DNA from: UBA2112 sp964545515
GTDB taxonomy: Bacteria; Patescibacteriota; Saccharimonadia; Saccharimonadales; Saccharimonadaceae
Direction of reading: 5' to 3'
Assembly: GCA_964545515.1 (NCBI GenBank)
Contig: CAZJFK010000002.1
Location: forward strand, 15,210 to 79,209
DNA length: 64,000 bases
Of this stretch, positions 24,021 to 32,280 are shown in pieces. The translations under genes were made by a program, and so were the position numbers. Under the pieces are notes generated by a model. That model saw nothing but the letters and a program-made list of their open reading frames with translations. It did no database searches and was not told the origin of the DNA. Each line of letters begins with the position of its first letter. Within the stretch, counting starts at the first letter, position 1.

Positions 24021-24194
24021 ATGAAAGCAAATCAAATTATCAGCGACGAAATGACACTAGAACAAAAACTAGATGCTATCGATCGTGCTATGAAAATGGC
24101 TCAAGAACAAGCCGACGAAGAAGCAAAATCAAAAGGCGTAGCTTCGGCACCAATTGACCCTGCTACATTAACTATATGTGATGGCTGTGAATAA
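24021..24194 (+). CDS. 57-residue CxxC microprotein, proposed detached redox tail of NrdA
   Basis: MKANQIISDEM begins a helical, charged N-terminal part (EQKLDAIDRAMKMAQEQADEE), then a Pro/Ala linker (SAPIDPATLT) and a C-terminus ICDGCE. In NrdA proteins the extreme C-terminus carries a Cys pair (CESGAC in E. coli, CEAC-like in others) that shuttles electrons from thioredoxin or glutaredoxin to the active site. Here NrdA lacks it and this gene, between nrdA and nrdB, supplies exactly such an ending. It has its own start with AAAAGGGGG at 24005-24013, so it is not a simple frameshift of nrdA. The role is inferred from location and sequence; the helical part would be expected to dock on NrdA. 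Confidence 0.75.
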   Translation: MKANQIISDEMTLEQKLDAIDRAMKMAQEQADEEAKSKGVASAPIDPATLTICDGCE

Positions 24195-24250
24195 AAATCA
24201 ATTATTAATAAAATTCATCAAAGATCTAAAAAGAGAGGTTCAAAATTATC

Positions 24251-25258
24251 ATGGCAGGCATTCTAGGCAGTGGCGTACAAGACGCGTTATTACTACGTCC
24301 AATACACTATCAGTGGGCAAAAGATTTATATGATCAAGCCGTAGCGAATACTTGGTTTCCAAACGAAATACAGTTGGCACAAGATCTAGCTGACTGGGAT
24401 AAAATGACTGAGGAAGAAAAGCATGCTTTTACTTTTCTTGTGAGTTATTTTAATCCAAACGAGCTACTAGTGAATAAAGCACTTGCTTTTGGTGTGTATC
24501 CATATGTAAATGCTGCCGAGTGCCATCTGTACTTAGCCAAGCAAATGTGGGAAGAAGCCAATCACTGTATGTCATTTGAATATATACTAGAAACTTTTCC
24601 GATTGATCGTGATAAATCATATAGCGCTCATGTCGAGACTCCAAGCATGGCCAAAAAAGAAGAGTTTGAGACTAAATACATCAAACGTATGACTGAGCAA
24701 ACTATCGATATTACTACGACTGAGGGTAAAAAAGATTTTATCCGTAATTTGATTGCTTATAATATCATCCTTGAGGGTGTGTGGTTCTACTCTGGTTTCA
24801 TGGTGGCTCTAAGCTTCCGTCAGCGTAAGTTGCTACGTAATTTCGGCAGCTTGATGGATTGGATTATCCGCGACGAATCGTTACACCTAAAATTTGGTAT
24901 GAACTTGATTTTGACTGTGCTTGAAGAAAACGAAGATTTGCAGACCGAAGAATTTGCCGATGAAATCAAGCAAATGATCCTGGACGCCGTCGAGATGGAG
25001 CGTGAATACAACAACGAGATGTTGCCAAAGGGTATTCTGGGTCTAAATGCTGATTACGTGAACCAATATGTTGAATACCTAACAGACCGTCGTCTAGAAG
25101 AGCTTGGTTTTGGGGCACATTTCAATACTCCAAATCCAGCCAAATGGATGGCAGCTGCTAATGATACTTATGAGCTTGTGAATTTCTTTGAGAGTACTAA
25201 TACTTCGTATGAAGTAAACTCAACGACCAAAGATTCCGCTAAAAGTAAGAAAAAATAG
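24251..25258 (+). CDS. nrdB: Ribonucleotide reductase small subunit, class Ic type (Phe at the radical-Tyr site)
   Basis: 335 residues, ferritin-like R2 fold. Metal ligands with the exact family spacing: E71 (in NPNELLVNK), E102 and H105 (in WEEANHCMSF), E175 (in ILEGVWFY), E209 and H212 (in RDESLHLKF). Intervals of 31, 73 and 34 residues equal those of Chlamydia trachomatis NrdB. The residue four after H105, the tyrosyl-radical position, is F109, and the first ligand is Glu rather than Asp: both are class Ic features, where a Mn/Fe centre stores the oxidising equivalent. It forms the radical for NrdA. The ribosome site is AGAGAGG, and the NRAMP metal transporter gene follows after 20 bp. Confidence 0.93.
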   Translation: MAGILGSGVQDALLLRPIHYQWAKDLYDQAVANTWFPNEIQLAQDLADWDKMTEEEKHAFTFLVSYFNPNELLVNKALAFGVYPYVNAAECHLYLAKQMWEEANHCMSFEYILETFPIDRDKSYSAHVETPSMAKKEEFETKYIKRMTEQTIDITTTEGKKDFIRNLIAYNIILEGVWFYSGFMVALSFRQRKLLRNFGSLMDWIIRDESLHLKFGMNLILTVLEENEDLQTEEFADEIKQMILDAVEMEREYNNEMLPKGILGLNADYVNQYVEYLTDRRLEELGFGAHFNTPNPAKWMAAANDTYELVNFFESTNTSYEVNSTTKDSAKSKKK

Positions 25259-25278
25259 AGCTAGGAGGCTAAAAAGCC

Positions 25279-26502
25279 GTGTTTCGAAGATTTAGACGAC
25301 TCAGTATATATCTTGGACCGGCTTTTGTGGCGGCCATTGCCTACGTAGATCCTGGTAATTTTGCAGCTAATTTTAGTGCTGGTGCTGAGTATGGCTATAC
25401 CTTGCTATGGGTGCTGGTCGTAGCTAATATTATGGCTATGCTGGTGCAATATTTGAGCGCCAAATTGGGTATCGTGACAGGCAAGAGCTTGCCTGAAGTC
25501 ATCGCTAGTAAGTTGAGCCGTAAATATCGTATAGCTTTTTGGTTGCAGGCCGAAGTGGTGGCTATAGCTACTGATCTAGCAGAGGTAGTTGGTGGCGCGA
25601 TAGCCCTAAATATAATATTTGGTGTACCACTTCTAGCCGGAGCCGTAATCACTGGCGCCGTCAGTATGGTGTTGCTGCTTCTGTACAACAAGCGCGATAT
25701 TAGGATATACGAATATATGATAACGGGACTATTACTCGTTATCCCCATCGGGTTTTTTACAGGTCTAGCCATGCGTCCACCGGACGTACGCCTTATGGCC
25801 GAGGGCTTACTACCAACTATTCAAGGACCAGAAGTTTTGCTACTAGTCGCGGCAATGTTTGGGGCGACCGTCATGCCGCATGTTGTTTATTTGCATTCAG
25901 CAATTGCCAGGGATAAACACAAAATATTGCTTAGTAAGACTAAGCTCGAAAAATTATTACGAGCCACTAAAATAGATGTTGGTCTGGCAATGGTTTTTGC
26001 TGGGACGGTAAATATAGCTATGCTGCTACTCGCTGCTAGTGCGTTACGAGGGTATCCCAATGTAGATACGCTTGAGGGTATATATGCGGTGCTTGGTAGC
26101 GACTTATCGACGTTTGTCGGTGGACTATTTGGCGTAGGGCTGCTGGCATCTGGGTTTGCATCGACAGCTGTTGGCGGTCACGCTGGTGCTGTAATTATGG
26201 AGGGCATGCTACATAAACATATCGCCCTGCATTGGCGTAGATTGATAACAATTATACCGGCGATTTTGATAGTTGCAGCGGGTGTCGATGCTACTTACTC
26301 CCTGATATTGTCGCAGGTAGTACTGAGTTTCGGCATACCGTTTGCATTGATACCACTTGTCATCACTACGTCGAGTAGGAGCGTTATGGGTAAGCATGTC
26401 AATAAGCTCGGGCTAACAATTATAATCGGTGCGGTGACGTCACTAATTGTGATACTCAACATAGCGTTAATTTATCTGGTAACAACTGGCGTAGAGGTAT
26501 AG
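25279..26502 (+). CDS. mntH: NRAMP-family divalent metal (Mn2+/Fe2+) transporter
   Basis: 407 residues, about eleven membrane segments. The metal-binding motif DPGNFAAN lies at about 24-31 and MPHVVYLHSA in the sixth segment, both NRAMP signatures including the Asp, Asn and Met ligands that select Mn2+ and Fe2+. The start is GTG at 25279 with AGGAGG 9 nt upstream. It imports divalent metal with protons across the cytoplasmic membrane. Being the last gene of an operon with a class Ic-type reductase, which needs Mn, it probably supplies that cofactor. The metal choice is inferred. Confidence 0.9.
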   Translation: MFRRFRRLSIYLGPAFVAAIAYVDPGNFAANFSAGAEYGYTLLWVLVVANIMAMLVQYLSAKLGIVTGKSLPEVIASKLSRKYRIAFWLQAEVVAIATDLAEVVGGAIALNIIFGVPLLAGAVITGAVSMVLLLLYNKRDIRIYEYMITGLLLVIPIGFFTGLAMRPPDVRLMAEGLLPTIQGPEVLLLVAAMFGATVMPHVVYLHSAIARDKHKILLSKTKLEKLLRATKIDVGLAMVFAGTVNIAMLLLAASALRGYPNVDTLEGIYAVLGSDLSTFVGGLFGVGLLASGFASTAVGGHAGAVIMEGMLHKHIALHWRRLITIIPAILIVAAGVDATYSLILSQVVLSFGIPFALIPLVITTSSRSVMGKHVNKLGLTIIIGAVTSLIVILNIALIYLVTTGVEV

Positions 26503-26516
26503 GTTATAATTAACCT

Positions 26517-27194
26517 ATGAAAATATATCTAGTAGCTAGTTCGTTTCCTGCTGATGATTTGTCTAAAATAGGCAAGGAATTGGCTGCTAGTAAAATAGAT
26601 TATTACAAACAAGATTATAGTGGCGATATCGATGAAAAGTGGCGGCTAGCTTATGACCATATCAACTCGTCGGATTATGTATTGATCAATGCTGGTGGTA
26701 GGCAGACCGAAGAATCGCTAATAGAACAAGGTATCGCATACGGTGCGCGCAAACCGATTTTGCTAGCGGCCAGGCAGGGCGATAAAGTCACGGCTTATAA
26801 AGATCTTGCCTATGCTACGTTTGACTACAAAGATATCAAGGATTTGATTAAGCAGCTCGATACTCTGGATACCGAAAAATCATTTAATGATACTGATAGA
26901 TTACTGTGGTTGACGATTATTGCCTGTGGGATGTTGGCGGTTAGTTATGTATCGTCTAGGTTGTTTTTGCCGCTTGGAGTGATAGTGGCGTTTGTGCTTT
27001 GGTATGGCATGACGCGTGCGTCTGAAACTGTCAGGCGTTACGAAAGAGCTTTGATATACGTACCGCTAGCGGTGCTATGGTGGGCGGTAGCTATGGAACT
27101 AAGTAGGGTTGATTATTTGGTAGCCACAGGCTGGACTCTGATTTATTGGGCAGCATCACTGATAATATTGAAAAAACTGAAATTCTCGCTGTAG
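26517..27194 (+). CDS. Nucleoside deoxyribosyltransferase-like domain fused to membrane segments
   Basis: 225 residues. Residues 1-115 look like the nucleoside 2-deoxyribosyltransferase or related Rossmann-type fold: MKIYLVASSF at the start, SSDYVLINAGGRQTEESLIEQGIAYGARKPILLA in the middle, where the family has D.vva...g...D.GTa.E.GyA...gkPv. The usual catalytic Glu may be the E in TEESLIEQG. Residues about 125-225 hold three to four membrane segments. It follows the dNTP-supply operon by 14 bp but has TATAAT at 26505-26510, 6 nt before its ATG, so it can be made from its own leaderless mRNA. Function uncertain; a nucleotide-related sensor is possible. Confidence 0.55.
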   Translation: MKIYLVASSFPADDLSKIGKELAASKIDYYKQDYSGDIDEKWRLAYDHINSSDYVLINAGGRQTEESLIEQGIAYGARKPILLAARQGDKVTAYKDLAYATFDYKDIKDLIKQLDTLDTEKSFNDTDRLLWLTIIACGMLAVSYVSSRLFLPLGVIVAFVLWYGMTRASETVRRYERALIYVPLAVLWWAVAMELSRVDYLVATGWTLIYWAASLIILKKLKFSL

Positions 27195-27213
27195 AAAGTG
27201 TATACTTAGTATA

Positions 27214-28497
27214 GTGAAGACAACCTTAGTAATATTTGGAATAACCGGAGATTTGAGTCGCCGTAAATTGATTCCGGCACTGTCGCATGTCATCAACGCT
27301 GGACAATGTGGCGATTTGAGTATAGTTGGGGTAACTAGGCAGCCGGCCAAAGAGTTTGAAATAGTTAGTGACAGTACTGGTAAAACTTGTTCGACGACAT
27401 CGCTTTTTCATATGGATACCGAAAATATCGATGATTATAAGCGGCTGAGGGAACATCTAGATGATGGTAGTGATCAGACGCTATTTTATCTGTCTGTACC
27501 ACCCAGTGCGGTGACTGATATCATCAAAAATCTAGGCGAGGCTGGGCTAAATACCAGTGGCCACAAGCTACTACTTGAAAAGCCGTTTGGTAGCGATTAT
27601 GCTAGCGCTCAGGACGTAATTGGGCAGATTTCTGAGTATTTTCACGAAGATCAGATATTTCGTATCGACCACTATCTAGCCAAGGAAATGGCGCAAAATA
27701 TTATCACTTTTCGGGCTAGGAATGCGATTTTTGCTAATATTTGGAATAATCGTCATATTGAGCGAATTGAGGTGGTAGCACTAGAATCGATTGATATTGA
27801 GGGCAGAGCTAATTTTTATGAGCAGACGGGGGCGCTGCGCGATGTTTTACAGGGGCACCTGATGCAGCTACTGGCTCTAACGCTCGCCCCACTAGAAGGT
27901 GGAGTAGTAGACTGGGACCAATTGCCAACTCGTCGCCTGGAAGCACTAAACAGTCTAGATTTGGCGAATCCAGAGCGTAGTTACCGATCACAATATGAGG
28001 GGTATCGTGATGAAGTCGACAATCCTGATAGTGTCACCGAGACGTTTGTGTCAATTGAACTAAAGAGTCAGCTGCCCGAATGGGAAGGCGTGCCATTTGC
28101 GTTGACCACCGGCAAGGCTCTCAGCACCAAAAAAACAGAGGTCAGAGTGCATTTTAGACGCACAGATGAGACGCAGAGTAATTATCTAAGGTTTAAAATC
28201 CAGCCCAATGAGGGTATCGCAATTGATTTGGTGACCAAAAAGCCGGGCTATGAGCAAGATGTTGAGAAACAGCAATTAAGCTATTATTACCCCCAGGATG
28301 AGCGGCTTCCAGACGCCTATGAGCAGGTTTTAATTGATGCCATCAACAGTCGCAAGAGCTTATTTACGTGCAGCGACGAAGTGCTACGAGCTTGGGAAAT
28401 AGTTCGACCGATTCAGGAATCCTGGGTAAATAATGAGCAAATTGACACTTATCCCAAGGGTTCTGAGGCCCGCAACGTCATATCCGATCTAAATTAG
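27214..28497 (+). CDS. zwf: Glucose-6-phosphate 1-dehydrogenase
   Basis: 427 residues, somewhat shorter than the usual 480-510. N-terminal Rossmann motif VIFGITGDLSRRKLIPAL, the catalytic RIDHYLAKE motif with the active His and Lys, and EKPFG near residue 126. It oxidises glucose 6-phosphate to 6-phosphogluconolactone, giving NADPH. Start is GTG at 27214, chosen because TATACT at 27201-27206 lies 7 nt before it (leaderless) and residues immediately fit the family. The isomerase at 18432 provides substrate. No gnd or pgl gene is seen here, so the pathway cannot be closed from this window. Confidence 0.92.
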   Translation: MKTTLVIFGITGDLSRRKLIPALSHVINAGQCGDLSIVGVTRQPAKEFEIVSDSTGKTCSTTSLFHMDTENIDDYKRLREHLDDGSDQTLFYLSVPPSAVTDIIKNLGEAGLNTSGHKLLLEKPFGSDYASAQDVIGQISEYFHEDQIFRIDHYLAKEMAQNIITFRARNAIFANIWNNRHIERIEVVALESIDIEGRANFYEQTGALRDVLQGHLMQLLALTLAPLEGGVVDWDQLPTRRLEALNSLDLANPERSYRSQYEGYRDEVDNPDSVTETFVSIELKSQLPEWEGVPFALTTGKALSTKKTEVRVHFRRTDETQSNYLRFKIQPNEGIAIDLVTKKPGYEQDVEKQQLSYYYPQDERLPDAYEQVLIDAINSRKSLFTCSDEVLRAWEIVRPIQESWVNNEQIDTYPKGSEARNVISDLN

Positions 28498-28506
28498 CAT
28501 ATGCAC

Positions 28507-28535
28507 TTGACTTTTTAGCAATTTTTTGCTATAAT
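28507..28535 (+). promoter_or_regulatory. Extended -10 promoter, leaderless start at 28543
   Basis: TTGACT (28507-28512), 17-bp spacer ending TGC, TATAAT (28530-28535). The ATG is 7 nt downstream. It closely resembles the promoter at 44083-44111. Confidence 0.85.
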
Positions 28536-28542
28536 GTAGCTT

Positions 28543-30375
28543 ATGAAATTGGTGGAAGAGGTTTATCCTAATCTAGACGTACCAGTAGTAAATACTGGTG
28601 AGAGTGTTGAATATGCTAGTTTTGAAGATGCCTTAAAGGCCGAGCGAATACGCATGATAGGTAGTCGTGCTACGAGTGAGACCATGTCTGGACCCCAGAG
28701 TAGCCCTGAGCGACCTACTAACAAGACTTTTTATAATAAAAACCTAAGTGAGCTAGACAAAATTGAGTCTGGCAACGCCAATTGGTTGAATTCTAGTGAG
28801 CGACTGGCTTATGAACAAGTTGGCCGTGAGATTAATGATCAACCGATGACAGTCTATCAGGCTGATGTGCTAAGATTTTTGCGTACCAGGGCTCGTAGTG
28901 ATTTCGCTAGGAATAGTTTTGATAATGTAAATTACGATACGAAGCAAACTTTGCGCGAGTTAATCATGGAGTCCAAGGCTCAGCTTGATGCGACCGAAGA
29001 CAGGGATACCAAAAAGGCTTTGACTGATGGTCTACGCAACATGGTCGCTACTTATAAGCGTATGCTAGGCGGTGATAAGACGAAACAGCCCGATGCCGAT
29101 GCTCTAAAAGCATACGCTGACCTCGCACGGATAGGTGAGGACAAAGACGCTATAAGCTCTGCCAAAAAAGACATGTTATTTACTGCGTATTGCCTGAGGC
29201 AAGACGAAATTACTTATAATATTTTGGCTGCCAAATATCCTAAGCAAGAGCAGAGTACTGATGTAGAAGCTGTGCGCAAAGCTCGTGTCGCTCGTGGCTT
29301 ATCGTCACGCGCACTAGCTAGTGTATATGCTGAGCGTCAGAAAAAGGTTGGTTGGTTTGATTCACGATCGAATAGCTCGCTTAGTCGCAAACGTAGCGAA
29401 TTTATTACCCAAAAATCTGAATATGAACAGCAAGTTATCAATGAAATACGCTCTAAATTAGAGGGTATGAAATTCACTAGCGAAGACAGTTTGAATCAAT
29501 TTATCGCCAGCCAGGCTAGTCTGATTGGCAATGAGCTGACCGATAACATTGAAGTTGATTACGCCAAGAGTAACAGCAAGATTAGTCGCGTGATGGATTT
29601 CATGGCTGGTCGCAATGAAAAGGGCGAAATCGAAAAATCATTCAAAAAGCGTATAGGTCGCATCGCTCTGCATGGTGCCGCTGGGTTCGGTCTGCTCGCA
29701 GGCAGCGTCGCTACTGGTGGTTCACTATTAGTAGCAACGGCGGCTGGTGCTTATGCTGGTACGAATATCTATGCACACTGGGAATCTCGTGCCAAAAACA
29801 AGCGTTTGAATCGTGGCCGCAAAGACATATTACGTGATGAATTAAAATCACGCCTTGATTTATTGAATGACCTAGATGACCAGAGTAAAAACACGCTTGA
29901 TGGTAGGCTAGAGCGTGCTGCAAAATTTATAACTAATCAGGTTGAACATGACACCGCCAAGCAGCAGTCCGCTAGATTTGGTCGCGTAGCCGTAAGCGCC
30001 GCTGGTGGCATGGTGATATCACTTGGTAGCCACATGATAGGTAACTGGATTGGTGGATCCGATTCGGCAAGTAACATTGATGTTAATTCGGCACCACATG
30101 AATCTGTATTGCCAAATACAGTTCCGGTTGCACCAGTTCAGGAAATACATAATGGCGTGAGTAACATATTTGCTCATTCTAATATGGGTTGGTATGAAGC
30201 TATGCAACAGATGGGTATTGATCCCGCGAGTCGTCATGATGTATTACTACGTGCGGCACCAAGTCTGGTTAAAAACAATCTAGCTTACACTATGAGCAAT
30301 GGCCTGCCTGGTATTCCATCTACCGGTATGATTCCTCAGGCAGCGATTGATATTATTCGTGCAGCTGCTGCTTAA
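28543..30375 (+). CDS. Unknown large protein with a central hydrophobic segment
   Basis: 610 residues, not recognised. Residues 1-360 are mostly charged helices (many Arg, Lys, Glu, Gln). A Gly/Ala-rich hydrophobic stretch at about 372-408 (HGAAGFGLLAGSVATGGSLLVATAAGAYAG) could make one or two membrane passes or a hairpin. A basic segment RAKNKRLNRGRKDILRDELKSRLD follows, then a second Gly-rich hydrophobic stretch (VAVSAAGGMVISLGSHMIG, about 480-500), and a C-terminal 70 residues ending with Ala repeats. Composition and strong promoter recall the membrane protein at 14311 and the other lineage-specific genes. No function can be assigned. Confidence 0.7.
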   Translation: MKLVEEVYPNLDVPVVNTGESVEYASFEDALKAERIRMIGSRATSETMSGPQSSPERPTNKTFYNKNLSELDKIESGNANWLNSSERLAYEQVGREINDQPMTVYQADVLRFLRTRARSDFARNSFDNVNYDTKQTLRELIMESKAQLDATEDRDTKKALTDGLRNMVATYKRMLGGDKTKQPDADALKAYADLARIGEDKDAISSAKKDMLFTAYCLRQDEITYNILAAKYPKQEQSTDVEAVRKARVARGLSSRALASVYAERQKKVGWFDSRSNSSLSRKRSEFITQKSEYEQQVINEIRSKLEGMKFTSEDSLNQFIASQASLIGNELTDNIEVDYAKSNSKISRVMDFMAGRNEKGEIEKSFKKRIGRIALHGAAGFGLLAGSVATGGSLLVATAAGAYAGTNIYAHWESRAKNKRLNRGRKDILRDELKSRLDLLNDLDDQSKNTLDGRLERAAKFITNQVEHDTAKQQSARFGRVAVSAAGGMVISLGSHMIGNWIGGSDSASNIDVNSAPHESVLPNTVPVAPVQEIHNGVSNIFAHSNMGWYEAMQQMGIDPASRHDVLLRAAPSLVKNNLAYTMSNGLPGIPSTGMIPQAAIDIIRAAAA

Positions 30376-30422
30376 ACGCTATATATAGTGCTATAATATA
30401 ATTCCATGGGAGAGGTATACCT

Positions 30423-32015
30423 ATGGTAAAAAAACAGAAATTTATATTTGTAACTGGTGGTGTCTTATCGGGCGTCGGCAAGGGAATAACAGCAGCCAGT
30501 ATTGGTGCAGTTTTGCAGGCAAAAGGCCTGACGGTTTCGATTCAAAAATGTGATCCGTATCTCAATGTAGATGCGGGTCTTTTGAATCCGGCCGAACACG
30601 GCGAGTGCTTTGTGACGCGCGACGGTGCCGAGACGGATCTCGACCTCGGACATTACGAACGGTTCCTTGATATCGAGCTGACGCAAAAGAACGCTACATT
30701 ATCTGGTAGGTTAATGCAGCAGTTAATTGCCGATGAGCGGGCTGGCAAATTTGGCGGCAAGACTGTTCAGCTAGTGCCACACCTGACAGGGGCTATTCAG
30801 GACGCCATCCAGCTAGCGGCCGGTGACGCCGATGTACATATAGTTGAGATTGGTGGCACAGTTGGTGATTATGAGGGACTGAGCTTCATCGAGGCAATTC
30901 GTGAATTTGCTGGTCGGGTAGGGCGTGAGAATTGTCTGTATTTTCACGTGGTGTACGTGCCGTTTATCAGTACGAGCAAAGAGTTTAAGACCAAGCCAGC
31001 CCAAAATGCCCTGAGTGATCTACGTGGATTTGGGATTGTGCCGGACGGCGTGATTGTGCGGACCGAAACTCCTGCGCCGGATAATATCGCCCGCAAGATA
31101 AGCCTATTTAGCGGTGTACGCGAAGATTATGTAGTGCTGATGCCAAATGTCTCGACGGTTTTTGAGATTCCGAATCTGATATCCAAGAGTGGCGTATATC
31201 GCTTGCTAAGTGATTTCGTCGGTAGCCGCAAGAAGCCAAATCTGGGGCGCTGGAACAAAATTATCACCGCTCAATCCAAGCAACACAAGCGCACCATCAG
31301 GGTGGGTATGGTGGCAAAATACCTCGACAACGAAGACACTTATCTATCTGTCCTTGAAGCCCTAAAAGCTGCTTGCTGGAAACTGGACGTCGGGCTAGAA
31401 GTCAAATGGATCAATGCCGAGACAGCTAGCGGGCGGGATTTTAGTAAGGTCGACGCTCTACTGGTGCCAGGTGGATTTGGGGCGCGCGGTGTCGAGGGCA
31501 AGATTGCGGCTGCCGCTTATGCTATGGAGCACGATAAGCCATATTTGGGCCTGTGCCTGGGCCTCCAAGTGGCAGTAATCGCTGCTGCTCGCAAGGCCGG
31601 GGTGACCGGTGCGAATAGCACTGAGTTTGATGCTAAGACAGTAGAAGATGTTATATATATAATGCCCGGGCAGGAAGGCAAAGAATCAACTGGCGGTACA
31701 CTGCGCCTGGGTGATTATCCGGCGACCCTGGCTAAGGGCAGCTTGGTGGCCAAAATCTATGGCAAGCGTGAGATAGTCGAGCGCCACCGCCACAGGTATG
31801 AAGTCAACCAGAAATATCTGGCCGATATCGAGCGGGGCGGGCTAAACATTACTGGCTATTCGCCAGACGGCAGCCTGGTGGAATTTATCGAAGCGCCGAA
31901 TAGCAGATATTTCGTAGCCACTCAGGCACACCCCGAATTCAAGTCCCGTCCCCACCGCCCACATCCGCTATTTGAAGGTCTGATACAATCAGCTATTGAC
32001 TTTTATAAGCATTAG
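30423..32015 (+). CDS. pyrG: CTP synthase
   Basis: 530 residues, normal length. Amidoligase domain with FVTGGVLSGVGKGITAASIG, KCDPYLNVDAG and DGAETDLDLGHYERF; C-terminal class I glutaminase with PGGFGARGVEGK, catalytic Cys in GLCLGLQ, and HPEFKSRP with the His-Glu pair. It makes CTP from UTP, ATP and glutamine. The motif usually reading NVDPGTMSPFQHGEVFV is NVDAGLLNPAEHGECFV here, a noticeable substitution next to the active site. GGGAGAGG precedes the ATG and TATAAT is at 30392-30397. Confidence 0.96.
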   Translation: MVKKQKFIFVTGGVLSGVGKGITAASIGAVLQAKGLTVSIQKCDPYLNVDAGLLNPAEHGECFVTRDGAETDLDLGHYERFLDIELTQKNATLSGRLMQQLIADERAGKFGGKTVQLVPHLTGAIQDAIQLAAGDADVHIVEIGGTVGDYEGLSFIEAIREFAGRVGRENCLYFHVVYVPFISTSKEFKTKPAQNALSDLRGFGIVPDGVIVRTETPAPDNIARKISLFSGVREDYVVLMPNVSTVFEIPNLISKSGVYRLLSDFVGSRKKPNLGRWNKIITAQSKQHKRTIRVGMVAKYLDNEDTYLSVLEALKAACWKLDVGLEVKWINAETASGRDFSKVDALLVPGGFGARGVEGKIAAAAYAMEHDKPYLGLCLGLQVAVIAAARKAGVTGANSTEFDAKTVEDVIYIMPGQEGKESTGGTLRLGDYPATLAKGSLVAKIYGKREIVERHRHRYEVNQKYLADIERGGLNITGYSPDGSLVEFIEAPNSRYFVATQAHPEFKSRPHRPHPLFEGLIQSAIDFYKH

Positions 32016-32024
32016 TGATATAGT
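31996..32024 (+). promoter_or_regulatory. Promoter inside the 3' end of pyrG
   Basis: TTGACT (31996-32001), 17-bp spacer, TATAGT (32019-32024), driving the small gene at 32052. The -35 hexamer lies within the last codons of pyrG. Confidence 0.65.
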
Positions 32025-32051
32025 GGAAGAGTAAGAAAGAAGAACACAAAA

Positions 32052-32249
32052 ATGTCAGAAGAACACGCAAAAACTGAACAAATAAATTACCGCGATGACA
32101 ATAGTATGCTGTCGTATCTGCTTCACAATGTCAAAGGCCTCAGCCCTGTGTCGGGTGGGGTGTTGGGTGAAGCACTAGAATACGAATACGCCGAGGCTGA
32201 ATTTGAGGCCGCCGCGGGCGATGATATAGATTTTACGGCCGACGCATAA
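32052..32249 (+). CDS. Unknown 65-residue acidic protein
   Basis: Acidic throughout, with a central LSYLLHNVKGLSPVSGGVLGEALEYEYAEAEFEAAAG and an Asp-rich end. No membrane segment or known motif. It has its own promoter at 31996-32024 and a purine-rich leader (GTAAGAAAGAAGAACACAAAA) without a clear Shine-Dalgarno core. It lies between pyrG and argS. Function unknown; the good promoter argues that it is real. Confidence 0.6.
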   Translation: MSEEHAKTEQINYRDDNSMLSYLLHNVKGLSPVSGGVLGEALEYEYAEAEFEAAAGDDIDFTADA

Positions 32250-32280
32250 TACCCCTGTAAATTGTGCTATAATACGAGCA

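Noticed and set aside
30372..30400. Hairpin CGCTATATATAGTG as terminator after 28543-30375
   Set aside because: The stem is short and AT-rich and is followed by the -10 box of pyrG, not by a T-run.
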